Source: Candidatus Kouleothrix ribensis | GTDB lineage: Bacteria; Chloroflexota; Chloroflexia; Chloroflexales; Roseiflexaceae | Direction of reading: 5' to 3' | Assembly: GCA_016722075.1 (NCBI GenBank) | Contig: JADKGW010000001.1 | Span: 1,178,001-1,242,000 of the forward strand | Length of the DNA stretch: 64,000 bases | In this document: piece by piece, positions 36,128 through 44,701 of the stretch | How the letters are laid out: each line of letters begins with the position of its first letter | Position numbering within the stretch: position 1 is the stretch's first letter | Translations under genes and position numbers: made by a program | The notes under the pieces: generated by a model | Database searches by the model: none | Told to the model about the DNA's origin: nothing | What the model saw: only the letters and a program-made list of their open reading frames with translations

Positions 36128-38119
36128 ATGACCGCGCAAGCGCGCTATACTGACCAGGAACTCCGTCTGCTCGAGCTGCTGAGCCGCCGCTACCCTACGA
36201 TCACTGCCGCGCATATCGAGATGATCAACCTCAACGCGATTCTGGCATTGCCCAAAGGCACCGACCACTACATCTCCGACATCCACGGCGCCTACGAGCA
36301 GTTCGACCACCTGCTGCGCCATGCGTCGGGCGCGATCCGCCGTAAGATCGGCCAGACCTTCGATCGCGAGCTGTCGGAGCAGCAGCAGACCGAGCTGGCC
36401 ATGCTGATCTACTACCCCGAGCAGCAGCTACGCCTCGTGCTCGATCGGCTCGCGGCCCCCGAGGCATGGATGTTCACGGCGATCACCCGGCTGGCGCGGG
36501 TGGCCCGCACCGCCGCGCAGAAGTATACCCGCAGCAAGGTGCGCAAGCGGCTCGACCCGCAGCTAGCCTATATTCTTGAAGAGCTGCTGACCGAGAGCCA
36601 GGCCGAGCACGATCAGAAAGAGCACTACTACCGCAGCATCGTGCGCTCGATCGTCGAGGTCGGCGAAGGCGAGCAGGTGATCGTCACACTGGCCTACCTC
36701 ATCCAGCGCCTGGTGGTCGATCGGCTGTACATCCTGGGCGATATCTTCGACCGCGGGCCGGCCGCCGAGCGCGTGCTCGACCGGCTGATCGACTACCCGT
36801 ATGTCGCGATCCAGTGGGGCAATCACGATATCTCGTGGATGGGTGCGGCCAGCGGCTGTGCCGCGCTGGTGGCGAACGTGGTGCGCCTGGCGCTGCGCTA
36901 CGGCTCACTCGAGACGCTACTCGACGGCTATGGCATCCACCTGCGCGCGCTGGCCCAGCTGGCCGGCACGGCCTACGCCGACGACCCCTGCGCGCAGTTC
37001 GTGCCCAAGGCCGGCCCCTCGACCGAGGGCTACTCGCGCATGGCGCTGGCACGCATGCACAAGGCGATCACGGTCATCCAGCTCAAGCTCGAGGCCCAGA
37101 TCATCCGGCGCCACCCCGAGTATGCCATGGAGGATCGGCTGCTGCTCGACGCGACCGACCTGGCTGCCGGCACGCTGGCGCTGTATGGCCGGGCCTACCC
37201 GCTGCTCGACACGCGCTGGCCGACACTGGGCGATGGCGACCGGGCCGTGCTGACCGAGGGCGAGGCGGCGGCGATCGACAGCCTGCGCGAGCAGTTCATG
37301 CACAGCGCGCGGCTGCAGCGCCACGTGCGCTTCCTGTATAGCTACGGCAATATGTTCCAGGTGCAAGACGGCAACCTGAAGTTCCATGGCTGCCTGCCGG
37401 TCGATGAGCAGGGCGAGTTCATCGAGTTCGCGCTGGACGGCGATAAGCTGGCCGGGCCGGCGCTGCTCGAGCGCTACGAGCAGCTGGCGCGCGCGGCGTT
37501 CTTCAGCCGCGATGCGCAGGCGCGTGCGGCCGGCCAGGATGCAATGTGGTACCTGTGGTGCGGGCAGCACTCGCCGCTGTTCGGCCGCCAGCGCATGACT
37601 ACCTTCGAGCGCTATGTGCTCGCCGATAAAGCCACGCACGAGGAGCCTAAAGGGCCGTACTATACCCTGCGCGAGAACGAGGACTTCTGCCGTAAGCTGC
37701 TGGCCGCGTTTGGCGGCGATGTCGAGCATGGCCACATCATCAACGGCCACACGCCCGTGCGAGTCAAAAAGGGCGAGCGCCCGCTGCTAGCCAACGGCAA
37801 GCTGCTGGTGATCGACGGCGGCATGAGCGCGGCCTACCAGTCGGTCACCGGCATTGCCGGCTACACGCTGATCGGCAACTCGCACGAGCTGGTGTTGGCC
37901 GCGCACGAGCCGTTCACCTCGGCCGAGACGATGCTGGCGCAGGGTGTTGATGCTACGCCACATACCGAGCGGATCGAGACCTTCCCGCAGCGCGTGCTGA
38001 TCGCCACCACCGACACCGGCCGGGCGCTGCTTGGCCAGCTCGAAGACCTGCGCACGCTGGTCGAGGCCTACCGTCGCGGCGCGCTGGTTGAGCGCCCCGG
38101 CGGCACCCGCGTGGGCTAA
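36128..38119 (+). CDS. fbp: Fructose-1,6-bisphosphatase class III
   Basis: 663 aa, the usual length for class III. The ATG at 36128 follows AAGAAAGG. Metallophosphatase motifs are in order: HYISDIHGAYEQFDHLL near 46-62, LYILGDIFDRGPAAERV near 205-221 and IQWGNHDISWMG near 232-243; ENEDFCRKLLAAFG, HIINGHTPVRVKKGERP (~540-556) and GGMSAAYQ near 570 complete the site. It hydrolyses fructose 1,6-bisphosphate in gluconeogenesis or autotrophic carbon fixation. Cytosolic, separate from the membrane glycosylation genes upstream. Confidence 0.96.
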   Translation: MTAQARYTDQELRLLELLSRRYPTITAAHIEMINLNAILALPKGTDHYISDIHGAYEQFDHLLRHASGAIRRKIGQTFDRELSEQQQTELAMLIYYPEQQLRLVLDRLAAPEAWMFTAITRLARVARTAAQKYTRSKVRKRLDPQLAYILEELLTESQAEHDQKEHYYRSIVRSIVEVGEGEQVIVTLAYLIQRLVVDRLYILGDIFDRGPAAERVLDRLIDYPYVAIQWGNHDISWMGAASGCAALVANVVRLALRYGSLETLLDGYGIHLRALAQLAGTAYADDPCAQFVPKAGPSTEGYSRMALARMHKAITVIQLKLEAQIIRRHPEYAMEDRLLLDATDLAAGTLALYGRAYPLLDTRWPTLGDGDRAVLTEGEAAAIDSLREQFMHSARLQRHVRFLYSYGNMFQVQDGNLKFHGCLPVDEQGEFIEFALDGDKLAGPALLERYEQLARAAFFSRDAQARAAGQDAMWYLWCGQHSPLFGRQRMTTFERYVLADKATHEEPKGPYYTLRENEDFCRKLLAAFGGDVEHGHIINGHTPVRVKKGERPLLANGKLLVIDGGMSAAYQSVTGIAGYTLIGNSHELVLAAHEPFTSAETMLAQGVDATPHTERIETFPQRVLIATTDTGRALLGQLEDLRTLVEAYRRGALVERPGGTRVG

Positions 38120-38203
38120 CGCAGGCCGGTACGCAGTAATCCGCTCGCCGATTCCGCGCGGGGGCCAAGGCCGCTAGATTGATCTGGCGGCGGCGTGCGG
38201 TAA

Positions 38204-38317
38204 GTGTTCAGACGTATGGGGTTGGGACGCGGACGAGCATGGACGAACGCAGACAGCGGACGCTCCGTTCGCGTTCGTGCGCGTGTGTCTGCGTCCCTGT
38301 ACCCCAACAGTGAACAC
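38204..38317. repeat. Imperfect long inverted-repeat element beside tRNA-Val
   Basis: The ends are inverted repeats: GTGTTCA...TGGGGTTGGGACGC at the left and GCGTCCCTGTACCCCAAC...GTGAACAC at the right, about 20 of 27 positions complementary. The inside holds further complementary words (GCAGACAGCGGACG). No coding potential. Confidence 0.6.
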
Positions 38318-38334
38318 CCTCGGCGTGCGGACGG

Positions 38335-38364
38335 TTTGCGTGTTCGCCACACCTGTGCTATACT
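38335..38364 (+). promoter_or_regulatory. Promoter of tRNA-Val
   Basis: Extended -10 TGCTATACT (TATACT 38359-38364) with a weak -35 TTTGCG at 38335-38340 (18-bp spacer), 18 bp before the mature tRNA 5' end. Confidence 0.6.
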
Positions 38365-38382
38365 CTGCCGCGTGGCAACCAT

Positions 38383-38459
38383 GGGCGATTAGCTCAGCTG
38401 GCTAGAGCGCGTCGTTCACACCGACGAGGTCACTGGTTCGAGTCCAGTATCGCCCACCA
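38383..38459 (+). tRNA. tRNA-Val (anticodon CAC)
   Basis: Full cloverleaf: acceptor GGGCGAT / ATCGCCC, D arm GCTC...GAGC, anticodon stem CGTCG / CGACG with loop TTCACAC (CAC at 38417-38419), T arm ACTGG-TTCGAGT-CCAGT, discriminator A at 38456 and an encoded CCA at 38457-38459. Reads GUG valine codons, which are frequent in this high-GC DNA. Confidence 0.97.
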
Positions 38460-38468
38460 TCCACCATC

Positions 38469-38496
38469 AAAGCGCTCGATCCAATCGGGCGCTTTT
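38469..38496 (+). terminator. Intrinsic terminator of tRNA-Val
   Basis: AAAGCGCTCGAT and ATCGGGCGCTTT form a 12-bp stem with one G-U pair and a CCA loop, ending in TTTT, 10 bp after the tRNA CCA and 12 bp before the polymerase start codon. Confidence 0.82.
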
Positions 38497-38507
38497 GCTT
38501 CCTCTGT

Positions 38508-40997
38508 ATGGCCGAACTGCCGCCGCTCACATCCGACGACGAGTACCTGTTCGGCTGGGACGCAACCCCCGGTATTGTCTCGGTGTGGGCCGACCGCGAG
38601 GGCCGCGCGCTGGTGTGGCGGCGCGTCGATCGGCGGCTGCTCTGCGAGCGCGCGCGCTTCCGCCCCTGGCTGTTCGCCACCGCGCTCGACGACCTCGCGC
38701 AGCTGGGCCATGGCCTGGCCGAGGCCTCCGCGCCGCAGGCTGCCCGCGCGCTGGTGACCTACCGCGAGCTGGCCGGCGAACCTGGCTCGTACCGCTTCCT
38801 GCTCTCGGCACCGAGCGGCCGTGCGCTTGAGCGCATGCTGCTGGCCGGCGCCCAGCGCCGCCTGGGCCGATCGATCACCAGCCTGTACGACCTCGACGAC
38901 TACTACCGGGTCGGCAATGTCGAGCAGTACCTCATGCAGACCGGGCGGCTCTACTTTCGCCAGCTAGTCTATGCCGATTTGCACCGCATGCAGATCGACC
39001 TCGAGACCACCGCGCTCGACCCGCAGCGCGGCCGGATCTTCATGGCCGCCGTGCGCGACAGCCACGGCCTCGAGCAGCTGCTCGAGGCGCCTACGCCGGC
39101 CGACGAGGCCGCGCTGATCGCCGACCTGTGCGGGCTGATCCGCACGCGCGACCCCGACGTGATCGAGAATCACAATCTGTTCGGCTTCGACCTGCCGTTT
39201 CTGGTCGAGCGCGCCGCCGTGCTGGGCGTTCCGCTCGAGTTTGGCCGCGCGCCCGGCCCGCCCCAGCTCGAGCGCTACAACGATATGCCGGCCTCGCACT
39301 ACTCGGGCCGCCGGCGTGTGCGCTTCAGCGTGGCCGGCCGCGAGCTGATCGACACCATGGACGCGGTGCGCCGCCACGATTTCGTCGCGCGCGATCTGCC
39401 CAGCCATCGCCTGAAAGACGTGGCGCGCGTGTTTGGCATCGCCGGCCCCGAGCGAGTCTACCTGCCCGGCTCGCAGGTGTTCGCCACCTACCGCAACGAC
39501 CCCGAGCGCGTGCGGCGCTACGCGCTCGACGACGTGGCTGAGGTCGATGGGCTTTCGCGCCAGCTACTCGGCGCCCCGTTTGCCTTGGCGGGTATGGCTC
39601 CGCGCCGCTACGAGCGTGTGGCCTCGGCCGGCCCGGCCATGGGCATCCTCGAGCCAATGCTGGTACGCGCCTACCTGCGCGCCGGCGCCGCCCTGCCGCG
39701 CCAGCTGTCTGAACACGGCCTGCCGCCACACACCGGCGGTGCGCTGTACCTATTCGCGGCCGGCATCGCCGAGCAGGTGGTCAAGGCCGATATCGCCTCG
39801 CTATACCCCTCGCTGATGCGCACCTACCAGATCGGCCCGGCCGGCGACCGGCTAGGGGCGCTGCTGCGGATCGTCGAGCGGCTGACCGACCTGCGCCTGT
39901 ATCACAAGGATGCCGTGCGCCGTGCCGCGCCCGGCTCGCCGGCCGCGCACAATCACCACGCGCTGCAGGCGGCCATGAAGCTGATCATCAACTCGGCCTA
40001 TGGCTACATGGGCGCCGGCTCGATGGCGCTGTTCGCCGACCGCCGCGCCGCCGACGAGGTGACCCGCCGCGGGCGTGAGGTGCTCGACCACGTGGTGGCT
40101 GCGCTGCGCGCCTGCGGCATGGTGCTGATCGAGGCCGATACCGATGGGGTGTACTTCGCCGCGCCACGCGGCTGGCCCGAGGCACGCGAGCGCGCCGTAG
40201 TGGCCGAGATCGGCGCGACCTTGCCGGCCGGCATTCGGCTCGAGTACGAGGGCCGCTACCGGGCTATGCTCAGCCACGAAGTCAAGAACTATGCGCTGCT
40301 CACCTACGATGGGCGCCTGATCGTGCGCGGCGTGGCGCTGCGCTCGAGCCGCTCCGAGCCGTTTGGCGAGCGCTTCTTACACCAGGCACTGCACTGCGCG
40401 CTGATTGGCGATATCGCCGGGCTGCACGCCGCGTTCCACGCGACGGCGCTGGCCATCCGCACGCGCGCGCTGCCCGCCGCCGACCTGGCCACGCGCGTGC
40501 GGCTCTCGAAATCGCACGCGGCCTACCTCGTATCACGCACGACCCACAAAGAGGCTGCCTACGAGGCGCTGCTGGCCGCCGGCCGCAGCAGCTGGGAGCC
40601 GGGCGAGCGTGTGCGCTGCTACAAAGCCCAGGATGGCGGCTATGTCTGGCTGCCCGACGAGCGCGAGGAGGTTGAAAAGTTGGAGGATTCGCAGCTTGAT
40701 CGGTTGGGCGACGATGACGAAGACGCTGAGGATCTCGGCGATCTGCTGGAATATGCTACGCCGCAACCCGTGCAACCTGCGATTTCGGACGACCGGCGCG
40801 ATTATGATGTCGAGCACTACTTGCAGGTGCTGGTCACCTCGTACGCCGGGCGCTTGCGCAAGGCCTTCGCGCCCGAGGACTTCGCGCAGCTGTTTCGCCC
40901 CGATGCGCAGCTAGGCCTGTTCGATCTGCCGGTCGATCGCATCCAGCCGCGCTGGATTCGCTGCGACGCACAATCCGAGTCGTTCGAAGGTCAATAG
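38508..40997 (+). CDS. polB: Family B DNA polymerase with proofreading domain
   Basis: 829 aa. Exonuclease motifs are intact: Exo I DLETT (D164, E166), Exo II ENHNLFGFDLPFL near 222-234, Exo III YALDD near 340. Polymerase motif A is DIASLYPS (D428), motif B KLIINSAYGYMG near 492-503, motif C EADTDGVYF with D544 and D546; Gly replaces the Ser of the common YxDTDS. It is related to the archaeal-type B polymerases of Chloroflexota. Residues ~720-765 form an acidic linker encoded by lower-GC, word-rich DNA. No clear RBS precedes the ATG, which lies 12 bp after the tRNA terminator. It likely acts in repair or accessory replication. Confidence 0.93.
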   Translation: MAELPPLTSDDEYLFGWDATPGIVSVWADREGRALVWRRVDRRLLCERARFRPWLFATALDDLAQLGHGLAEASAPQAARALVTYRELAGEPGSYRFLLSAPSGRALERMLLAGAQRRLGRSITSLYDLDDYYRVGNVEQYLMQTGRLYFRQLVYADLHRMQIDLETTALDPQRGRIFMAAVRDSHGLEQLLEAPTPADEAALIADLCGLIRTRDPDVIENHNLFGFDLPFLVERAAVLGVPLEFGRAPGPPQLERYNDMPASHYSGRRRVRFSVAGRELIDTMDAVRRHDFVARDLPSHRLKDVARVFGIAGPERVYLPGSQVFATYRNDPERVRRYALDDVAEVDGLSRQLLGAPFALAGMAPRRYERVASAGPAMGILEPMLVRAYLRAGAALPRQLSEHGLPPHTGGALYLFAAGIAEQVVKADIASLYPSLMRTYQIGPAGDRLGALLRIVERLTDLRLYHKDAVRRAAPGSPAAHNHHALQAAMKLIINSAYGYMGAGSMALFADRRAADEVTRRGREVLDHVVAALRACGMVLIEADTDGVYFAAPRGWPEARERAVVAEIGATLPAGIRLEYEGRYRAMLSHEVKNYALLTYDGRLIVRGVALRSSRSEPFGERFLHQALHCALIGDIAGLHAAFHATALAIRTRALPAADLATRVRLSKSHAAYLVSRTTHKEAAYEALLAAGRSSWEPGERVRCYKAQDGGYVWLPDEREEVEKLEDSQLDRLGDDDEDAEDLGDLLEYATPQPVQPAISDDRRDYDVEHYLQVLVTSYAGRLRKAFAPEDFAQLFRPDAQLGLFDLPVDRIQPRWIRCDAQSESFEGQ

Positions 40998-41040
40998 TCC
41001 CCGATCGCGTCTGCCTCGTCAGCCATACGAGCCGCACCCT

Positions 41041-42315
41041 TCACTCGGCGCCGGCCAGGCCGGCCGGCGCGCGCCGCGAGCGCTTCTTCGGCGCCTGCTC
41101 GGCCTGGTCGACTGCGCGCTGCAGCCGGGCCGCCAGCTCGGGCGGGTCGCTCCAGCGCATGTCGACCGTAGGCGTGGCGTGCCAGGCCGCGCACTCGCGC
41201 AGCGCCGCCGCCAAGTCGCTTACCAGCTCATCGGTCGGCAGCACGCCTGGCTCGAGGTGCAGCGCCTTGATCTCGAAGCGGCCCTCCTTGCGGTGCGCCT
41301 TGGGGTCGAGCCGGCCGATCAGCTGGCCGCGCCACAGGATCGGCAGTGTGAAGTAGCCATAGCGGCGCCTGGCTGCGGGCGTGTAGCACTCGATCCGGTA
41401 ATCGAAGCCGAACATCGCCAGTGCGCGCGCCCGATCCCACACCAGTGGGTCAAACGGCGAGAGCAGCGTGGTCAGCCTGGGTACAAGTACACCATCGGCT
41501 GCGGCCAGCGCCAGCGCCGCGTTGTCGGGGTGCAGGTAGCCTGGCTGGCTCCATCCCTCGACCTGTACCTCGATCAGCTGGCCGGCGGCCGCCAGCTCGG
41601 GCAGCAGCCCGGCGGTGGCGCGCTTGGCGCTGCGGAAGTAGTCGGCCACCCAGCCGGCCGTGGTTATGCCCAGCGCACGCACGGCCCTGAGTGCCAGTGT
41701 CTGCCGCACATGCTCAGCCGGCAGAAGCTGCGTATCGTCCCAGGCTGGCAGCACACGCTCGCGCAGGTCGTAGATCCGCTGGAAGTTGTGCCGCCGCGCG
41801 ATCATCAGCTCACCCGCGCTGAACAGCGTCTCGAGTGCGCGCTTCTCGGGCTTCCAGCTCCACCAGCCGCCGGCCTGCCCGTCCGTCCGCTCGAAGTCGG
41901 AGGCGCGCACCGGGCCGTGCTGGCGCACGTGCATCAGCACGCGCGTGAGTGCGTCACGATTCTGCGCGGCCCACTCGCGCGGGTAGCGCCAGCCCAGCTG
42001 CTCGGCGCCGAGCATGCGGTGGCGGTACAGCCCGAAGTCTTCGATCGGCAGAAAGCAGGCCTCGTGCGCCCAGTACTCGAACAGCGCGCCCTCGGCCAGC
42101 AGCTCGGTGAGCCACTCGGCCGGGTAGGCGCCCAGGCGGCTCCACAGCACCAGGTATGGGCTGCGCGCCACGACGTGGATGGTGTCGATCTGCAGCACAT
42201 GCATGCGCCGGATCGCCGCCAGCACGTCGGCCTTGGTCGCCGCCTGGGCGGGCCGGCAATCTAGCCCCTGCGCGGCCAGCATCAGCGCCTGCGCGGCGCG
42301 GTGGGTAAGCTCCAT
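41041..42315 (-). CDS. YcaQ/AlkX-type winged-helix DNA glycosylase
   Basis: 424 aa. Start at 42315, with GGAG 6 nt upstream; an ATG 6 bp earlier is also possible. The N-terminal region has LQIDTIHVVARSPYLVLWSRLG near 41-62, containing the QxD catalytic motif of YcaQ-type (HTH_42) glycosylases that unhook interstrand crosslinks and bulky N-alkyl lesions. YWAHEACFLPIEDF near 81-94 and RRYGYFTLPILWRGQLIGRLDPKAHRK near 325-350 are family-conserved. The promoter carries a LexA-like half-palindrome, fitting a DNA damage role. Convergent with polB. Confidence 0.88.
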   Translation of the reverse strand: MELTHRAAQALMLAAQGLDCRPAQAATKADVLAAIRRMHVLQIDTIHVVARSPYLVLWSRLGAYPAEWLTELLAEGALFEYWAHEACFLPIEDFGLYRHRMLGAEQLGWRYPREWAAQNRDALTRVLMHVRQHGPVRASDFERTDGQAGGWWSWKPEKRALETLFSAGELMIARRHNFQRIYDLRERVLPAWDDTQLLPAEHVRQTLALRAVRALGITTAGWVADYFRSAKRATAGLLPELAAAGQLIEVQVEGWSQPGYLHPDNAALALAAADGVLVPRLTTLLSPFDPLVWDRARALAMFGFDYRIECYTPAARRRYGYFTLPILWRGQLIGRLDPKAHRKEGRFEIKALHLEPGVLPTDELVSDLAAALRECAAWHATPTVDMRWSDPPELAARLQRAVDQAEQAPKKRSRRAPAGLAGAE

Positions 42316-42350
42316 ACACATCTCCGCGAACAGATTAGCAGTTCGCGGCT

Positions 42351-42371
42351 ATTATAGCAGAACATGTGTAC
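42351..42371 (-). promoter_or_regulatory. Promoter of the DNA glycosylase with LexA-like box
   Basis: Minus-strand TATAAT (complement at 42351-42356) with GTACACATGTTCT (42359-42371) starting 2 bp upstream of it. The box fits GAAC-N4-GTTC with one mismatch and has the same position relative to -10 as the box at 50369-50382. The -35 is poor. Confidence 0.6.
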
Positions 42372-42385
42372 GCACCGGTGCGCGC

Positions 42386-43630
42386 TCAGCCGGGGTAGCT
42401 TTCGAGGAACTGCTTGACCGCGCTCAGAAACCGGTCGGCCGCCGCGCCGTCGAGCAGGCGGTGGTCGATCGTCAGCGACACATAGCACATCGGGCGGATG
42501 GCGATGGCGTCGACGCCGCCCTGGCTGAGCACCACCGCGCGCTTCTGGATCGCGCCAATGCCCATGATCGCGGCCTGCGGTTGGTTGATGATCGGGGTGG
42601 CAAACAGGCTGCCGCCCACGCCGTGGTTGGTAATTGTGAACGTGCCCTCGCGCGTATCGTCGGGCTTGAGCCGGCGCGTGCGTGCGCGGTCGGCCAGGTC
42701 GTTCACCGCGCGGGCCAGGCCCAGCAGGTTCTTCTCGTCGGCGTCGCGCACCACCGGCACGATCAGCCCCTCTTCGAGCGCTACCGCCACGCCGATATTG
42801 ATCCGCCGGTTCAACACAATGCCCTGCTCGGTGTAGCTGCCGTTCACATACGGCACGGCCTGAAGCGCGGCCACGGCTGCCTGCACGAAGTAGGGCGTGA
42901 AGGTCAGCTTGACGCCCTGGCGCGCGAACTCGGCCTGGTGGCCGGCGCGGTGCGCTGCGATCCGGCCGACATCGAGCTCGAATACGCTGGTGACATGCGG
43001 TGCTGTGCGGCGCGAGTGCAGCATATGCTCGGCGATGGCCCGGCGCATTGGCGTCACCGGCACGATCTCGGCGTCGTCGGGGATGGCTGCTGGCGGCACC
43101 GCCGGCGGTACGGCCGCAGCCGGGGCGGCCGGGGCGGCCAGGGTTGGTGTGGCTGCGGCGCCGCGTGCGCGTGCGTCGACGAACTTCAGCAGATCGTGTT
43201 TCGTCACCCGCCCGCCCTGGCCGGTGCCGCTGATCTGCTGCGGATCGAGATTGTGCTCGGCCGCGAGCCGCGCTACCACCGGCGAAATAAACCCGCTTGC
43301 CCGGCCATCGTTGCTCTGGGGTTGCCCGTTGGCGCGTGCCTCGGCTGCGCGTGTGGCCGGCGGCTGGCTGGCCGGCAGCCCGGCTTGGCCAGGCATATCG
43401 TCCAGCACCGCCAGCAGCGTGCCGACCTTGACAGTCTGGCCCTCGGGCACGGCGATCTCGCGAAGCACACCGGCCTCGGGTGCAGGCACCTCGGTATCGA
43501 CCTTATCGGTCGTCACTTCGAGCAGCGCCTCGTACTTCTCGACGTGTTCGCCAGGCTGCTTGAGCCAGCGTCCGATTGTGCCCTCCGTCACGCTCTCGCC
43601 GAGCTGCGGCATCTTGATCTCGGTCGGCAT
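42386..43630 (-). CDS. 2-oxoacid dehydrogenase E2 (dihydrolipoyl acyltransferase)
   Basis: 414 aa. The start at 43630 (MPTEIKMPQLGESV) follows GAGGA. One lipoyl domain at 1-76 (LLEVTTDKVDTEVPAP, lipoyl Lys in TDK), then an Ala/Pro linker, a peripheral subunit-binding domain near 115-150 (SPVVARLAAEHNLDPQQISGTGQGGRVTKHDLL), a second Ala/Pro linker and a catalytic domain at ~190-414 with TIDHRLLDGAAADRFL near 388-403 (catalytic HxxxD). The E1 partners look branched-chain-type, so it is probably the BCKDH E2. Last gene of the operon. Confidence 0.95.
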   Translation of the reverse strand: MPTEIKMPQLGESVTEGTIGRWLKQPGEHVEKYEALLEVTTDKVDTEVPAPEAGVLREIAVPEGQTVKVGTLLAVLDDMPGQAGLPASQPPATRAAEARANGQPQSNDGRASGFISPVVARLAAEHNLDPQQISGTGQGGRVTKHDLLKFVDARARGAAATPTLAAPAAPAAAVPPAVPPAAIPDDAEIVPVTPMRRAIAEHMLHSRRTAPHVTSVFELDVGRIAAHRAGHQAEFARQGVKLTFTPYFVQAAVAALQAVPYVNGSYTEQGIVLNRRINIGVAVALEEGLIVPVVRDADEKNLLGLARAVNDLADRARTRRLKPDDTREGTFTITNHGVGGSLFATPIINQPQAAIMGIGAIQKRAVVLSQGGVDAIAIRPMCYVSLTIDHRLLDGAAADRFLSAVKQFLESYPG

Positions 43631-43717
43631 CCTTATCCTCCAAGTTCTCAGTTCTGCGAATTGAGCTTTGAGTTCGGTGCTAGAATACCTCAAAACGCAA
43701 CACACAGAACTCAAAAC
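43631..43717. repeat. Low-GC word array in the E1beta-E2 spacer
   Basis: Made of variants of AAGTTCTCAGTTCTG, TTGAGTTCGG and AGAACTCAAAACTT, partly in inverted orientation. The same words are found inside the DUF5682 gene at 6981-7105. Confidence 0.6.
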
Positions 43718-44701
43718 TTAATACGCTGCAAGCTTGCGCATCGCATCGGCGATCTGGGCCGGCGTAGGCATAAACGCCTCTTCGAGCGGCTTGCTGTATG
43801 GCATAGCCGGCACGTCGGGGGCGCACACGCGCGTGATCGGGCCGTCGAGATCCTCGAAGGCGTGCTGGCCGATCAGCGCGGCGATCTCGCCGCCCAATCC
43901 GCCGGTCAGGTTGTCTTCGTGAACGATCAACACCTTGCTGGTATGGCGTACGCTCGCCAGGATGGCGGCTTGGTCGAGCGGCCGCAGCGTGCGCAGGTCG
44001 AGCACCTCGATCTCGACACCCTCACGCGCCAGCTCGTCGGCGGCCTCGAGGCAGTAGTGCAGCATCAGGCCATAGCTGATCACGGTCATATCGCGCCCAG
44101 GCCGCTTGATCTCGGCCTTACCGATCGGAATGCGGTAGTCCTCGTCGGGCACGTCGCCCTTGATCAGCCGGTAGCACTTCTTGTGCTCGAGAAACAGCAC
44201 CGGGTCGGGGTCTTCGACACTGCTTTTGAGCAGGCCCTTGGCATCGTAGGGTGTGGCCGGCGCAACGACCTTCAGCCCTGGGATGTGGCAGAAGATCGCC
44301 TCGATGCTCTGTGAGTGATACAGCGCGCCGTGAATGCCGCCGCCATAGGGCGCGCGAATGACCATCGGCACGTTCCAGTCGCCGTTCGAGCGATAGCGGA
44401 TGCGCGCAGCTTCCTGCACGATCTGGTTGAAGGCCGGGGCGATGAAATCGGCGAACTGGATCTCGGCGATCGGCCGGGTGTCGTTCATGGCCGCGCCAAT
44501 CGCCGCGCCAACGATTACACTCTCGGCCAGCGGCGAGTCGATGATCCGTAGCGGCCCGTACTTGTCGTACAGCCCTTCGGTAACGCGAAATACGCCGCCG
44601 CGCTTGCCCACATCCTCGCCGAACACGAAGATGCGCGGGTCGTGGGCCATCATTTCGTCGATGCCTTGGCGGATCGCTTCGAGCAGCGTTATATCGGGCA
44701 T
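43718..44701 (-). CDS. 2-oxoacid dehydrogenase E1 beta subunit
   Basis: 327 aa, the normal length. It opens TLLEAIRQGIDEMMAHDPRIFVFGEDVGKRGGVF, with SPLAESVIVGAAIGAAM near 56-72, the AEIQFADFIAPAFNQIVQEAA region near 78-98, and RAPYGGGIHGALYHSQSIEAIF near 116-137 (catalytic/phosphorylation-loop His). KVVAPATPYDAKGLL and VLIVHEDNLTGGLGGEIAA follow. Forms the alpha2beta2 TPP-dependent E1 with the product of the gene at 45139-46143. Minus-strand operon member. Confidence 0.96.
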   Translation of the reverse strand: MPDITLLEAIRQGIDEMMAHDPRIFVFGEDVGKRGGVFRVTEGLYDKYGPLRIIDSPLAESVIVGAAIGAAMNDTRPIAEIQFADFIAPAFNQIVQEAARIRYRSNGDWNVPMVIRAPYGGGIHGALYHSQSIEAIFCHIPGLKVVAPATPYDAKGLLKSSVEDPDPVLFLEHKKCYRLIKGDVPDEDYRIPIGKAEIKRPGRDMTVISYGLMLHYCLEAADELAREGVEIEVLDLRTLRPLDQAAILASVRHTSKVLIVHEDNLTGGLGGEIAALIGQHAFEDLDGPITRVCAPDVPAMPYSKPLEEAFMPTPAQIADAMRKLAAY

